A stretch of DNA of 64,000 nucleotides from Fictibacillus nanhaiensis (GCA_017052515.1 JAFHKR010000037.1:248001-312000); one strand, 5' to 3'. Numbered from the stretch's first letter, positions 16,183-25,051 are shown. Notes: generated by a model from the sequence alone, not told the origin. Numbers and translations: made by a program.

Positions 16183-16827
16183 ATGAAAGTACTTTACATT
16201 AACTCTAACCCAAAACCAATGGATCAATCGTTCGGACTTCGCCTAGGACGTCACTTTTTAAACGAACTTTCTAATCAAAACGAGAACGTAGAAATCGAAA
16301 CGGTAAATCTTTATGAAGAAAACATTCCGTTCATTGATGCAGATGTTCTAGATGCTTGGGGCAAATTAGCTGCAGGACAAGAGCTTTCCCCATCGCAAGT
16401 TGAAAAAACGAGCCGTATGGGCGAAATTTTAGAACAATTTCTTTCAGCAGATATGTATGTCTTTAACACACCAATGTGGAACTTGAGCTACCCTCCAATG
16501 CTCAAAGCGTATATCGATAATGTCGTGATGGCTGGTAAGACGTTTAAATACACAGAAAACGGTCCAGCTGGATTACTCGGCGGTAAGACTGCTGTACACG
16601 TTCAATCTCGTGGTGGTGTATATTCTGAAGGTCCTGCTCAAGCTTTTGAATTCACGAACGGATACCTTCAAGGTGTGATGGCATTCATCGGAATTACTGA
16701 TTACCATCATGTATTTACAGAAGGAATGGCAGCAGCTCCAGACCGCGCAGAAGAAATTTTGGCTGATGCAAGAGAAAGAGCGACAGAATTAGCTAAAGAA
16801 ATAGTATCAGCGAAGCGCAATGCATAA
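16183..16827 (+). CDS. azoR: FMN-dependent NADH:quinone oxidoreductase / azoreductase
   Basis: A 214-residue flavodoxin-like AzoR. The N-terminal KVLYINSNPKPMDQSFG loop binds FMN phosphate, TPMWNLSYPPMLKAYIDNV at about 105-123 packs on the isoalloxazine, and QSRGG at about 145-150 completes the FMN site. AzoR reduces quinones and azo dyes by two electrons. GGAGAG precedes the ATG. Upstream is a consensus promoter with an operator shared with the mhq operon. A nitroreductase follows after 120 bp, with an attenuator-like hairpin between them. In B. subtilis, azoR2 belongs to the quinone-responsive MhqR regulon. Confidence 0.93.
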   Translation: MKVLYINSNPKPMDQSFGLRLGRHFLNELSNQNENVEIETVNLYEENIPFIDADVLDAWGKLAAGQELSPSQVEKTSRMGEILEQFLSADMYVFNTPMWNLSYPPMLKAYIDNVVMAGKTFKYTENGPAGLLGGKTAVHVQSRGGVYSEGPAQAFEFTNGYLQGVMAFIGITDYHHVFTEGMAAAPDRAEEILADARERATELAKEIVSAKRNA

Positions 16828-16869
16828 TTTTTGACTTCAACTGATAACCCACTATAATTGGTGGCATAG

Positions 16870-16903
16870 TAACGAGGTGTCAACCAAAAATGGCACCTCG
16901 TTA
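16870..16903 (+). terminator. Attenuator-like hairpin between azoR and the nitroreductase
   Basis: TAACGAGGTG / CACCTCGTTA is a perfect 10-bp stem with a 14-base loop, followed only by TTTATAG. It may reduce but not abolish read-through into the nitroreductase gene. Confidence 0.6.
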
Positions 16904-16947
16904 TTTATAGAGAAATCATAAGATTGCGGAATAGGGAGTGGAAGAGA

Positions 16948-17556
16948 ATGAACGAAACATTTAAAGTCATGGAAGAACGATCTTCTGTCCGTTTGTATCA
17001 GAAAGATAAAGAAATTCCAACCGAAACACTTCACCAAATTTTTGAGATGGCAGGGAAAGCTCCATCAGCTTGGAATCTGCAGCACTGGCGTTTTATCGTA
17101 GTAACTTCTCAAGAACAAAAAGAAAAACTTTTCCCGATTGCTTATAATCAAAAGCATGTGCTAGATGCATCTGCTGTTGTTGTAGTCTTAGGAGATACCG
17201 AAGCAGATAAAGTAGCTGCAGAAGTATTTGAAAAAGCGCCAGAAGAAGCAAGAAATACGTTATTAAAAAATATTAACTCTGCTTATTCACAAGGTCGTGC
17301 GATGGGTGAGAGAGAAGCGCTTAGGAATGCGTCACTCGGTGCGATGCAGCTCATGCTTGCTGCTAAAGCTGTCGGAATTGATTCATGCCCTATGACTGGA
17401 TTCGATCATGCAGCCATTGTGCCTGCTCTGGGAATTCCAGAACGATTCATTCCTGTTATGATGATTACATTGGGGTATGCAGATGGACCTGCAAAGCCTA
17501 CTGAACGTTTTGATGTTAATCGCATTGTCATGCATGAAAAATTTGAAGAAAAATAG
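16948..17556 (+). CDS. mhqN: Nitroreductase-family oxidoreductase (MhqN/YodC type)
   Basis: A 202-residue FMN-dependent nitroreductase: ERRSVRxY-like start (MEERSSVRLYQKDKEI), PSAWNLQHWRF at about 39-49 contacting FMN, and GIDSCPMTGFD with GYADG near the end. It reduces nitro- or quinone-type compounds with NAD(P)H. ATG 16948 has GGGAGTGG upstream; an upstream in-frame TTG would absorb the ribosome site and is rejected. The close homologues I recall are MhqN and YodC. It lies downstream of azoR, so it is probably co-induced by quinones. Confidence 0.85.
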   Translation: MNETFKVMEERSSVRLYQKDKEIPTETLHQIFEMAGKAPSAWNLQHWRFIVVTSQEQKEKLFPIAYNQKHVLDASAVVVVLGDTEADKVAAEVFEKAPEEARNTLLKNINSAYSQGRAMGEREALRNASLGAMQLMLAAKAVGIDSCPMTGFDHAAIVPALGIPERFIPVMMITLGYADGPAKPTERFDVNRIVMHEKFEEK

Positions 17557-17570
17557 ATATTACTTTTTAA

Positions 17571-17605
17571 GCAGTTATGCCTACTATCGGCATAGCTGCA
17601 TTTTT
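17571..17605 (+). terminator. Terminator after the nitroreductase gene
   Basis: GCAGTTATGCC / GGCATAGCTGC with one mismatch, then ATTTTTC. Confidence 0.85.
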
Positions 17606-17692
17606 CATCTTACTAACACGAAGAGTACTAAGTTTGCTTCATGGAAAAATGTGCTATCATACAAGTAAAATTAGTTTTGGTCAGGAGTCAGT

Positions 17693-17878
17693 ATGAGCAC
17701 ATTAACCATTTCCATTTTAATTACACTCGTCATCATTCTCTTTGTCGTAATTATATTCGCCGCCGCCATTACAAAAGGGTATTCTTATAAACATACAATC
17801 GATCAGTTGGACGACAATCCATACTTAAAAAATGAAGACAAAGATGAAGAACGAGCAGAAGGTAAGGAGCCGTCATAG
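17693..17878 (+). CDS. ytzI: YtzI-like small membrane protein
   Basis: 61 residues: one N-terminal transmembrane helix (about 5-27), then a short KGYSYKHTIDQLDDNPY segment and an acidic tail. The KGY-Y-H-ID-L-DNPY pattern after a single helix matches what I recall of the YtzI family; function is unknown. GGTCAGGAG precedes the ATG. It is followed after 16 bases by the AlkA-type glycosylase gene, apparently in one transcript. Confidence 0.65.
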   Translation: MSTLTISILITLVIILFVVIIFAAAITKGYSYKHTIDQLDDNPYLKNEDKDEERAEGKEPS

Positions 17879-17894
17879 AAAGGGATGTGTCAGG

Positions 17895-18818
17895 ATGAAG
17901 TTTGATATAAAACCGAAACCACCGTTCGATTTTCAAAAGATGATGCAACGACTCACAGTCACAGGAAAAACGCATGTCTTGAAACTCAATGAACAATTCA
18001 CAGAATATGAAAAAATTATTAGGATAGAAGGAGTTTCTTGCTTTGTAAAAGTAGTATCGAGTGGAACGGTTACAGCCCCTATTCTAAACTGTCAGGCTAT
18101 ACCTTTAAATGGGCAAGTATCTGAAGATGCCGTTAAGAAAAAAATACAACAATTGTTCTCGACAGAAGTCGATCTGTCACCTCTTTATCACCACTTTGAA
18201 GAACACGACAAATTGGTTCACGTCCTACAACGATTTGAAGGATTAAAGCTTCTGACAGACACGGACCTGTTTGAATCTATTGTAAAAATTATAATTGGCC
18301 AACAAGTAAATCTCACTTTTGCTGGAACTTTGACCGAACGCCTAATTGAGCTTGCTGGCGATAAAGTGGAAGTAGAGGGAAGTGCATTTCAAGTTTTTCC
18401 AACTCCAGCAGCTGTTGCAAAGCTTAAATACGAAGACCTTCGCGAGCTTCAATTCAGTCAGAGAAAAGCAGAATATATCATCGATCTTGCAAGGCTGATC
18501 TCAGAAGGAACCATTGATTTTGAAAGCTTATGGGAGATGTCAGATGAAGAAGTGATGCAAACGCTGTTACCAATAAGAGGAATAGGGAAATGGACGATTG
18601 AATGCCTCTTAATCTTTGGTATGGGAAGAACAGATGTACTCCCTGCTGCAGATATTGGATTAAGAAATGCCATCCGTCAAGTATGGAAGTTAGCTGATCA
18701 ACCATCAGAAGAAGAAGTAAGGTTGCTTGCTATGGATTGGACACCATGGCGTACATATATCACGTATTATCTATGGGAGAGTTTAAATCAGACTCCCGCT
18801 GTCGTGGATCATACTTAA
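17895..18818 (+). CDS. DNA-3-methyladenine glycosylase II (AlkA/YfjP family)
   Basis: 307 residues. An AlkA-type N-terminal half is followed by a helix-hairpin-helix GPD glycosylase domain: LFESIVKIIIGQQVN at about 130-145, the hairpin LLPIRGIGKWTIECLL at about 225-240, and the catalytic aspartate in LPAADIGLRNAI at about 250-262. It excises alkylated purines from DNA in base-excision repair. I chose ATG 17895 (GGGATGTGTCAGG upstream); the longer frame runs back into ytzI and lacks signals. YfjP of B. subtilis is the closest type I recall. Confidence 0.88.
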   Translation: MKFDIKPKPPFDFQKMMQRLTVTGKTHVLKLNEQFTEYEKIIRIEGVSCFVKVVSSGTVTAPILNCQAIPLNGQVSEDAVKKKIQQLFSTEVDLSPLYHHFEEHDKLVHVLQRFEGLKLLTDTDLFESIVKIIIGQQVNLTFAGTLTERLIELAGDKVEVEGSAFQVFPTPAAVAKLKYEDLRELQFSQRKAEYIIDLARLISEGTIDFESLWEMSDEEVMQTLLPIRGIGKWTIECLLIFGMGRTDVLPAADIGLRNAIRQVWKLADQPSEEEVRLLAMDWTPWRTYITYYLWESLNQTPAVVDHT

Positions 18819-18819
18819 T

Positions 18820-18862
18820 AAAAAGGTGAGGGGCACTTTGAAAGTGACCCTCACCTTTTTTA
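18820..18862. terminator. Bidirectional terminator between alkA-type and ATP-grasp genes
   Basis: AAAAGGTGAGGG-CACTTT / AAAGTG-CCCTCACCTTTT, a long stem with T-runs on both strands that serves the two converging genes. Confidence 0.95.
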
Positions 18863-18863
18863 T

Positions 18864-19799
18864 TTATAGTTCTTTACCAAGAAACTCTGCGATCGCCTTC
18901 ATGCCATATATATTGGCTTCTGCTTCAGCATCACGGTTGTAGTTCGTATTCGTATTTACATCATAGGCATATACGTTTCCGCTCTTATCCGTAATGATCT
19001 CAATGCCGGCAAACGTAATCCCGTTTGCGTCTAAGAATGCTTCATAACTTTCTTGGTGAGGGAGAATAAAGTCTTTAAGAATCTTAAACTTTGGTGTTTG
19101 AGTCTGAGTCTCTGGTTGATCTGTAATCGGACAGAACTGATCACCAATCTGACAAGCATCAGCCGGACAAAGTTCAAATCCATCAGAAGTATTCACTTGA
19201 ACGGCATATAGAAACTTGCCACCAATAAATTCGCAACGCACGATATAAGGTTCTGGAGCTTCGATATAATCTTGTAGAAGCGTGATTCCGTCAATGGATT
19301 CATCAAAATTCTCCGAATGTACATAAGATTCTAGTGCAGTCTGAGTTTGAAACAATTGAACCCCAAGACCTTTACCAGCACGGTTGTGTTTCGTGATGAA
19401 AGGGCCGTTGAATTTCGTTGCAGCGTGTAGCAATTCATCTTTTCCGTAAGCGGCAATCGTTCGGGGAACAGGTATATGAAATGCTTTTAATGCGCTGTAT
19501 TGTTTCACTTTACTGATCTCGAGCTGAAGGGCTCTTGAGTCGTTAAATACTTTACGATCATAACTCTCAAGCCAGGACAGTACTGCTGACGTATATTCAG
19601 GCGCATATCTGTGTCCTCTTGTATGAGAAGAGGCACTCATTCTGTTATAGAAGATACCTTGTGGTGGAGCCTCAGTCAGGTCAATATGTCCTTTTTTCAT
19701 GTGCCAATCTTCATAAGGGAGACCAAGCTCTTCAAAACGTTTGAATAACGGGGCAGTCCATTCGCTATTTTCGTGAATCACATATATTTTCTTTGTCAT
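18864..19799 (-). CDS. RimK-like ATP-grasp ligase
   Basis: A 311-residue ATP-grasp protein. A preATP-grasp N-terminal domain (KKIYVIHENSEWTAPLFKRF) precedes the fold. KHNRAGKGLGV at about 138-148 is the nucleotide-binding loop, LLQDYIEAP gives the hinge strand, and AYDVNTNTNYN near residues 280-290 supplies the metal-binding Asp/Asn residues. RimK-like enzymes ligate amino acids to carboxylates of proteins or small molecules; the substrate here cannot be read. A strong GGAGGATA precedes the ATG. It stands alone. Confidence 0.82.
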   Translation of the reverse strand: MTKKIYVIHENSEWTAPLFKRFEELGLPYEDWHMKKGHIDLTEAPPQGIFYNRMSASSHTRGHRYAPEYTSAVLSWLESYDRKVFNDSRALQLEISKVKQYSALKAFHIPVPRTIAAYGKDELLHAATKFNGPFITKHNRAGKGLGVQLFQTQTALESYVHSENFDESIDGITLLQDYIEAPEPYIVRCEFIGGKFLYAVQVNTSDGFELCPADACQIGDQFCPITDQPETQTQTPKFKILKDFILPHQESYEAFLDANGITFAGIEIITDKSGNVYAYDVNTNTNYNRDAEAEANIYGMKAIAEFLGKEL

Positions 19800-19872
19800 A
19801 ATATCCTCCTTGTATGCAAAAATTCCGACTAATTATATATTCTTAGTCTATATTAAATTGAGAGTTCTGAAC

Positions 19873-19903
19873 AGAAAAAAGAAGCCGTTTTACTTTGGCT
19901 TCT
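19873..19903 (-). terminator. Terminator overlapping the end of the DUF4129 gene
   Basis: On the minus strand, GAAGCC / GGCTTC is followed by TTTTTTC. The 5' arm begins before the stop codon, inside the last codons. Confidence 0.8.
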
Positions 19904-21095
19904 TGAAGTGGTCTGACTTCTCGAATTTTTTTAATGCATCTACATACTGTTTGTACTCAGGATCAGAAATACTCTCTTCACCGTAACGCACTTTTTCATA
20001 AGCGTCTAAAACAGAATCTGCCTCTTTTCCGGATAGATCAAGTCTAATAAACCAATTCGAAGCGGATTCACCGGGTTCTCTTCCAAATCCCTTTTTATCC
20101 ATTGCTTTTTCAAATTGTAAAAATTTCTTTCTCGTTCTGTCTTTTGATTGAAGCCATCTTTTTTTTCCGAGCCATTGTTGGTTTGTAAAAGAATCGTCGA
20201 GAACTGAAATGTTTCCGTTAAGCAATAAGCTCGACTGATTGTTGAATACATTCTTCTTTTTCCAAAGAAAGAACAGAATAATGATGATAAGAATTGCGAT
20301 TGTTGCATAAAAAAACATCGGAGATTCCGCCATTGTTTCAGGACGTTGTTCTAATATATCCTCTGTCTTATTATCCAACTTCACCTTTCCGCCATCTTCT
20401 ATGTTGAACAATTGTTTAAGCGATTGGATCAACGGCGGCAGAAGGGAAACTAACTTCCAAAGAGGAACCGCCAAAATATAATACAGGATAAAGAATACAC
20501 CGTCTAAAATCCAATAAAGTAGAAGCTTTAAGGGTCCTAATATAGCAAGGATCACTCCGCTTAATCCAACTAAGGTTAAAGGAACAGCAAAATCCTTCAT
20601 AACGATACGCATAGAAATATTTCTAAAATAATGTAGAGTCATTTTAATGAGCAACAAGAGCAGGAATTGTGTCCAGATAGCTCCATATATGACGGTGTAA
20701 CCATCTTTAAAAAAGAGCGAGAGGATGAATGTTAAAACTACCCCAAGACCAAAAATTAATTCAAGATCTGTCTTAAAGGGATCATTCCAATTTTCTGCAC
20801 TTCTCCACATAAGTACGATTGAGACAAGAATGGATAATAGGATTGAAGACGTCATGTACCAAAACAGGATTGAAGAAAGAATCAAAAAACCAACAAGTGT
20901 TATCTTAAATAGCCTAGGTTTGAATATAAACAGAGACCCGCTAATTGCGATCAGGGGTATTAGATTTACAACGAACCATACGAATTCTAGCCAAGTTGCC
21001 CCCGCTGTAAAAATGGTCATGATTATAAAAACTAGCATAGCATCAAAGGTTAGGTTCAATCCATAAAGAGAAAACTGGTGATTTTTCTTTAGCAT
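19890..21095 (-). CDS. Polytopic membrane protein with C-terminal DUF4129-like domain
   Basis: 401 residues. About eight helices occupy residues 10-220, a linker and another helix lie at about 265-285, and a cytoplasmic C-terminal domain follows. Its end (SNWFIRLDLSGKEADSVLDA, then YEKVRYGEE) fits DUF4129. In the common MoxR/DUF58/transglutaminase clusters (B. subtilis yeaC-yeaD-yebA) the third protein has a transglutaminase core between helices and DUF4129. I see no Cys-His-Asp transglutaminase block here, so it looks like a version without the enzyme. The ATG overlaps the stop of the DUF58 gene by 7 bp. Confidence 0.78.
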   Translation of the reverse strand: MLKKNHQFSLYGLNLTFDAMLVFIIMTIFTAGATWLEFVWFVVNLIPLIAISGSLFIFKPRLFKITLVGFLILSSILFWYMTSSILLSILVSIVLMWRSAENWNDPFKTDLELIFGLGVVLTFILSLFFKDGYTVIYGAIWTQFLLLLLIKMTLHYFRNISMRIVMKDFAVPLTLVGLSGVILAILGPLKLLLYWILDGVFFILYYILAVPLWKLVSLLPPLIQSLKQLFNIEDGGKVKLDNKTEDILEQRPETMAESPMFFYATIAILIIIILFFLWKKKNVFNNQSSLLLNGNISVLDDSFTNQQWLGKKRWLQSKDRTRKKFLQFEKAMDKKGFGREPGESASNWFIRLDLSGKEADSVLDAYEKVRYGEESISDPEYKQYVDALKKFEKSDHFKKPK

Positions 21096-22306
21096 GAAGC
21101 GACCTCCGATGAAAGATATGGCATCAAAATGGCATGCTCTTCGTTATGCTCTACATAATAGGTTCTTCCACCTGACTTAGACCATTTCTTAATTAAGATC
21201 TGAGAATTCGGATCGGTAGGGATATGGCCTAAAAAGATAACGAAGGGACTCGTACCTACAAAATTGCGGTCCATCTTATTCCACATGATCTGAGGTTTTA
21301 CGATTACGTTAGAACGATCTATCCTTGCCAAACCTTCAAGGATGCTGCTCAGGTGGATGGGTCCGCTTCCAGTTGGCACATGGTACATTCCCATTGGGCC
21401 AGGAACTTTAAAATTAATGAATACTTCAAAAGGTATACCTTTTTCAGCTGCAAACTGACACATGAATGCCAAGTGACTGATCTCGTTCTCCATATCCTCG
21501 GATGATCTCATCTCTTTATGGTCAGGAAGTATCGTATAAACAAATGTCCAATGAAAGACGACTGTTTTTTCAAAAACCTTCGTTTGAAGCGAGCCTGATC
21601 GTGCTGTAGCTTTCCAATGTATTTTATGAAAAGGATCTCCAGGAGAATAATCTCGGTTACCTGCAGGAAGAGATACATTCTCGAATAAAGCAAAAGGTCT
21701 TACAGCTTCACCGCTGCCTTGAGAAAACAGATGCTCAATGCGTTGAACAGGGAGTGGTCTTGGGTAAACAACAATTTCAGTCGGGAAGATACCCGTATAA
21801 GCCAAGGCTTGACCACTCAGAGAGAGAGGATCTTGTACCTGGAGAGTCAGGTTAGAAATTCTTGTTGTTCCTCTTCTTGTAGCAGTAAAAGGCACTGTTT
21901 GTGTAAAAGCTGTTTGACGGTAGAGCGCAAAATGACGTTTAACTTCAATTCTTCCTTTTGCAGTATGGTTAGATTCACCATTTCCAATGACCTCTATCGG
22001 TGCTCGGTGTGTAAAGATGAGTTCTCCTCTATAAGAAGGCCACCTACCATTATGAAGAAGTTTTACGTGAAATTGATCTGTATCACCTGGAAACAACCGA
22101 TGAACTTGTTTAGTAGTATCTAACACAATATCGTTGAGTGCTGAACGGGATTGCAGTAATACCGTTCCATATAAAAAAATGATGGCAAGCCCTAATAAAA
22201 ATAAGAATGATATATTTCGATAAAAACCAATCAAAAGGATTAAGGGGCTGAAAATAACTAAAGCCCGAAAGATGGATTTAATCCATACCTCGCTGTTCCA
22301 TTGCAT
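21089..22306 (-). CDS. DUF58-domain protein (YeaD-like)
   Basis: 405 residues. Two N-terminal helices (about residues 13-50) are followed by a beta-rich region and the DUF58 signature near residues 205-225 (NRDYSPGDPFHKIHWKATAR), then a von Willebrand A-like fold. DUF58 proteins are encoded with MoxR ATPases and are thought to be their clients or metal-dependent adhesion partners at the membrane. It sits 1 bp after the MoxR gene and overlaps the DUF4129 gene, so all three are coupled. Confidence 0.88.
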   Translation of the reverse strand: MQWNSEVWIKSIFRALVIFSPLILLIGFYRNISFLFLLGLAIIFLYGTVLLQSRSALNDIVLDTTKQVHRLFPGDTDQFHVKLLHNGRWPSYRGELIFTHRAPIEVIGNGESNHTAKGRIEVKRHFALYRQTAFTQTVPFTATRRGTTRISNLTLQVQDPLSLSGQALAYTGIFPTEIVVYPRPLPVQRIEHLFSQGSGEAVRPFALFENVSLPAGNRDYSPGDPFHKIHWKATARSGSLQTKVFEKTVVFHWTFVYTILPDHKEMRSSEDMENEISHLAFMCQFAAEKGIPFEVFINFKVPGPMGMYHVPTGSGPIHLSSILEGLARIDRSNVIVKPQIMWNKMDRNFVGTSPFVIFLGHIPTDPNSQILIKKWSKSGGRTYYVEHNEEHAILMPYLSSEVASC

Positions 22307-22307
22307 G

Positions 22308-23255
22308 TTATCTACCTGCCTCAGACTCTACAGGGACAATAATAGCTTCAAGAATTTCATTTAACACTTGATCTTTCGTCTTTCTCATCGTTCCTTCCAT
22401 CGTCAATACGAGTCGGTGAGTTAATACATAAGGTGCTACGAATTGAACATCGTCTGGAGTAACGAACGTTCTTCCTTGAACATAAGCAGCACCTTGAGCA
22501 GCTCTCATGAAAGCAAGGGTGCCACGAGGAGACACGCCGTTCTCAATAAATTCATGACTGCGGGTTGCATGAACAATGGATAGTAAATAATTCTCAACAC
22601 TATCACTAACATGAATGTGCTTTACTTCTTCTTGCATGACTAATAGATCTTCTAAAGTGAAGACAGGTTCTAAAGAATCTTGAGGGTTATTTTTGCGATA
22701 CATATGAAGCATTTCTTTTTCTTGATCGTAATTCGGAAAACCAGACGGTAATTTCATAAAAAAACGATCAAGCTGAGCCTCAGGAAGCGGAAATGTTCCG
22801 TGAGATTCAATAGGATTCTGTGTAGCTAAAACTAAGAAAGGAGATGGAAGGGGGAGAGTTTCACCGTCGATCGTAACTTGTCTTTCTTCCATCACTTCTA
22901 ATAGACTGGATTGTGCTCGTGGTGTTGCTCGGTTGATTTCATCCGCTAATAAGATGTTAGTCATAACCGGACCGGGTCGCAGTTCAAACTCTTGATGTTT
23001 AGGATGAAAGAACTGTATACCTGTTATGTCAGCAGGAAGGATATCTGGTGTAAATTGAATTCTCTTAAATTCGCCCCCTATTAATCGTGCGAGGCTTTTA
23101 GCAAGTACTGTTTTTCCTGTTCCGGGAACATCTTCTAATAATAAATGACCTTTATTGACGATCGATATCATCGTTAATTCAACAAGCTCTTCTTTTCCTG
23201 TTAATACTTCAGCTATAGCATTTTTAATAATCGTCATCTGATCCTTTATGTTCAT
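22308..23255 (-). CDS. MoxR-family AAA+ ATPase (YeaC-like)
   Basis: 315 residues. Walker A is in EDVPGTGKTVLAKSLA (about 37-52) and Walker B in NILLADEINRATPRAQSSLL (about 99-118). The sensor region LATQNPIESHGTFPLPEAQ lies at about 147-165, and a C-terminal lid follows. MoxR ATPases act as chaperones for assembly of envelope or metal-centred complexes. First gene of the three-gene minus-strand operon with DUF58 and DUF4129 proteins. GAGGATG lies just upstream of the ATG. Confidence 0.93.
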   Translation of the reverse strand: MNIKDQMTIIKNAIAEVLTGKEELVELTMISIVNKGHLLLEDVPGTGKTVLAKSLARLIGGEFKRIQFTPDILPADITGIQFFHPKHQEFELRPGPVMTNILLADEINRATPRAQSSLLEVMEERQVTIDGETLPLPSPFLVLATQNPIESHGTFPLPEAQLDRFFMKLPSGFPNYDQEKEMLHMYRKNNPQDSLEPVFTLEDLLVMQEEVKHIHVSDSVENYLLSIVHATRSHEFIENGVSPRGTLAFMRAAQGAAYVQGRTFVTPDDVQFVAPYVLTHRLVLTMEGTMRKTKDQVLNEILEAIIVPVESEAGR

Positions 23256-23348
23256 CTATGTACATCCTCTCAAAAATATTAATTTAACTTTATCATTATT
23301 ATAATATTTAGAAAATAAAAAATGTAATATTTTTGAAATTATTGTAAA

Positions 23349-23382
23349 CAAAAAAACTCACAGCAATTTTTTTGCTGTGAGC
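23349..23382 (-). terminator. Terminator of the 3D-domain wall protein gene
   Basis: On the minus strand, CTCACAGCAA / TTGCTGTGAG is followed by seven Ts. Confidence 0.92.
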
Positions 23383-23415
23383 GAAATGAAGAGAGGTACA
23401 AGACATCATCTTATT

Positions 23416-24003
23416 TTAGTTAATAATTGTAATATTTACGCTCTTTCTACCCCAATTAACGGCATCAGAATAGTTCTTCATAAAGATATCAATCTCATTA
23501 CCATTAATTCCACCACCAGTATCGTCAGCTACAGCATAGCCGTAACCTGGAACATAGACGACCGATCCGATCGGAATTACATTCGGATCAACAGCGACTA
23601 CTTTCGCATAAGGAATTTCTTTTAAATTTGTACCATTAAAGGTAGTACCACTGCACCCTTCACAGCTTGCTGTATAGGCAGTTGCAGCAACAGTCATACT
23701 CTTTTTTGTAATATTATTTTGAATGCTGTTGAACGTTTGAGGTCCAGCAATACCGTCTACTGATAAACTCTTAGCTCTTTGGTAGTCTGTTACGGCTTGT
23801 TTAGTAACGGGGCCATAATACCCTGTTGTTACAGCAAAATCGTAGAATCCTAACGCTTTTAATTTTCCTTGAAGTTCATATACGTCATTGTCCCAAGTAC
23901 CCGGTCGGAGAGTGTGATCCCCCATTGCTGCAAATCCACTAACGGGAGCAGAAACGAGCAATCCGAATGCTAGTGCCCCTGTAATTACCCATTTTTTTAT
24001 CAT
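23416..24003 (-). CDS. Secreted peptidoglycan-binding 3D-domain protein (YocH-like)
   Basis: 195 residues. A signal peptide (about 1-25, ending VSGFAA) is followed by a peptidoglycan-binding domain with a GYYGPVTKQAV repeat (about 45-90). A 3D (Asp-Asp-Asp) domain at about 100-195 contains AVDPNVIPIGS, DDTGG and EIDIF. This is the lytic-transglycosylase-like fold of YocH/Sagp proteins, which cut or remodel peptidoglycan. ATG 24003 has a perfect GGAGGAG; the 24-residue upstream extension is rejected. A consensus WalR box lies about 90 bases upstream, matching the WalRK control known for B. subtilis yocH. Confidence 0.9.
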   Translation of the reverse strand: MIKKWVITGALAFGLLVSAPVSGFAAMGDHTLRPGTWDNDVYELQGKLKALGFYDFAVTTGYYGPVTKQAVTDYQRAKSLSVDGIAGPQTFNSIQNNITKKSMTVAATAYTASCEGCSGTTFNGTNLKEIPYAKVVAVDPNVIPIGSVVYVPGYGYAVADDTGGGINGNEIDIFMKNYSDAVNWGRKSVNITIIN

Positions 24004-24090
24004 GATAACTCCTCCTAATATGTATAATTGGTTAAATACGCCTCGGTTGCCAATTATACTAATCAAATGTAACAAACTCGTTAGGAGAAG

Positions 24091-24107
24091 GTAACAAAGA
24101 GATTACA
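24091..24107 (-). promoter_or_regulatory. WalR (YycF) box upstream of the 3D-domain gene
   Basis: On the minus strand the site reads TGTAAT-CTCTT-TGTTAC, an exact match to the WalR consensus TGTWAH-N5-TGTWAH. A TATAAT lies about 32 bases further downstream with no good -35 box, as expected for an activator-dependent promoter. Confidence 0.8.
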
Positions 24108-24228
24108 ATACTATTTTCATATAATAATAGGTAATTATGGAAATTAATAGATACCCAAGATGTGCGAGAGGATGAAGAGGAATATCAGCCTCTTAAACGA
24201 CAAATTCCCCAGGAAATAGACAAAATTA

Positions 24229-24384
24229 TCAGTTGTCGCTAGGTTCACTGCTATAATCCCCTAAGCGATTTAACAATTGATCTAACTCCTGACTGCAGAG
24301 GACTGTTTCTTTTGCCGTTAACCCATATGTTTTGCCAAGACATAACAATACTTCACGTTTTTCCTCAATTAATTGTAATAACAT
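24229..24384 (-). CDS. Spo0E-like aspartyl-phosphate phosphatase (51 aa)
   Basis: A short gene easily missed. The 51-residue product has the Spo0E-family pattern: IEEKREVLLCLGKTYGLTAK, then CSQELDQLLNR, where SQELD is the family signature. Such proteins dephosphorylate Spo0A~P and delay sporulation. The ATG at 24384 is fixed by an in-frame stop two codons upstream. The ribosome site is poor (only GAAAG at a long distance), so expression may be weak, coupled or lost. A second Spo0E-like gene lies 207 bp upstream on the same strand. Confidence 0.65.
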   Translation of the reverse strand: MLLQLIEEKREVLLCLGKTYGLTAKETVLCSQELDQLLNRLGDYSSEPSDN

Positions 24385-24561
24385 GTTTCATTCACAACTT
24401 TCATGAGAGATTTTGTCTTCACTTAATATGCAATAATTTTACAAAAAGAAAAAGGGTTTCGCCTAAAAAAGTGATAAAGTTACAAAAAACTACAAAAGGA
24501 AGGAGTTGAATGTCGAAAGAGGTTTAAAGGATGAATTGCTAAAAGGAGAAATACTATTCAA

Positions 24562-24586
24562 ATAAAAAACGACCTAATTGAGGTCG
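24562..24586 (-). terminator. Terminator of the 54-aa Spo0E-like gene
   Basis: On the minus strand, GCGACCT-CAATT-AGGTCG is followed by TTTTTTATTTG. Confidence 0.88.
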
Positions 24587-24590
24587 CTTC

Positions 24591-24755
24591 CTACACTTTT
24601 TGTTGAATTTTAGAGTACTGGTTTAATAGATGGTCGAGTTGTTGACTTATTGTGACCAATTTAGGGTGTGTTAGTTCATAGTTTAGTTGATATGAAATTC
24701 GATACAATTCTTCTCTTAATATACGAATTCGTTCTTGAATACTTATTTCTTTCAT
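24591..24755 (-). CDS. Spo0E-like aspartyl-phosphate phosphatase (54 aa)
   Basis: A 54-residue helical hairpin: ERIRILREELYRISYQLNYE, a short turn, then SQQLDHLLNQYSK. SQxLDxxLNxY is the Spo0E-family signature that contacts the phosphorylated aspartate of the response regulator. The expected role is dephosphorylation of Spo0A~P. ATG 24755 has AAAGGAAG upstream; a 28-residue upstream extension is rejected. It has its own terminator. Confidence 0.85.
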   Translation of the reverse strand: MKEISIQERIRILREELYRISYQLNYELTHPKLVTISQQLDHLLNQYSKIQQKV

Positions 24756-25051
24756 AAAAAGTTCTTCCTTTCGGGTTTTAACAAAGAAGGAGACTCTATG
24801 GCGGCTAAGTGGCATATCATGAGAGATAGCCTTATCCATAGCTTTCTGTACAAGTTTTTATATCTTGCTTTTTAAAATTTATATATCAGACTCTTCCATT
24901 CATATTATCGGTAAAAAATGGAATAGTTTAAGAAGTTAATGTGTATCTTTGGTCAATTTCACCGGTTTCCTTTAAAATAGATATGATATACATGAATGAG
25001 CCTAGATGTATTTTGCTATAATTGGTAATAAAAAGAAAGGGGGGAGACGGA

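Noticed and set aside
24312..24509. 65-codon plus-strand frame
   Set aside because: Its reading opposes the Spo0E-like gene at 24229, which has a real family signature; no ribosome site.
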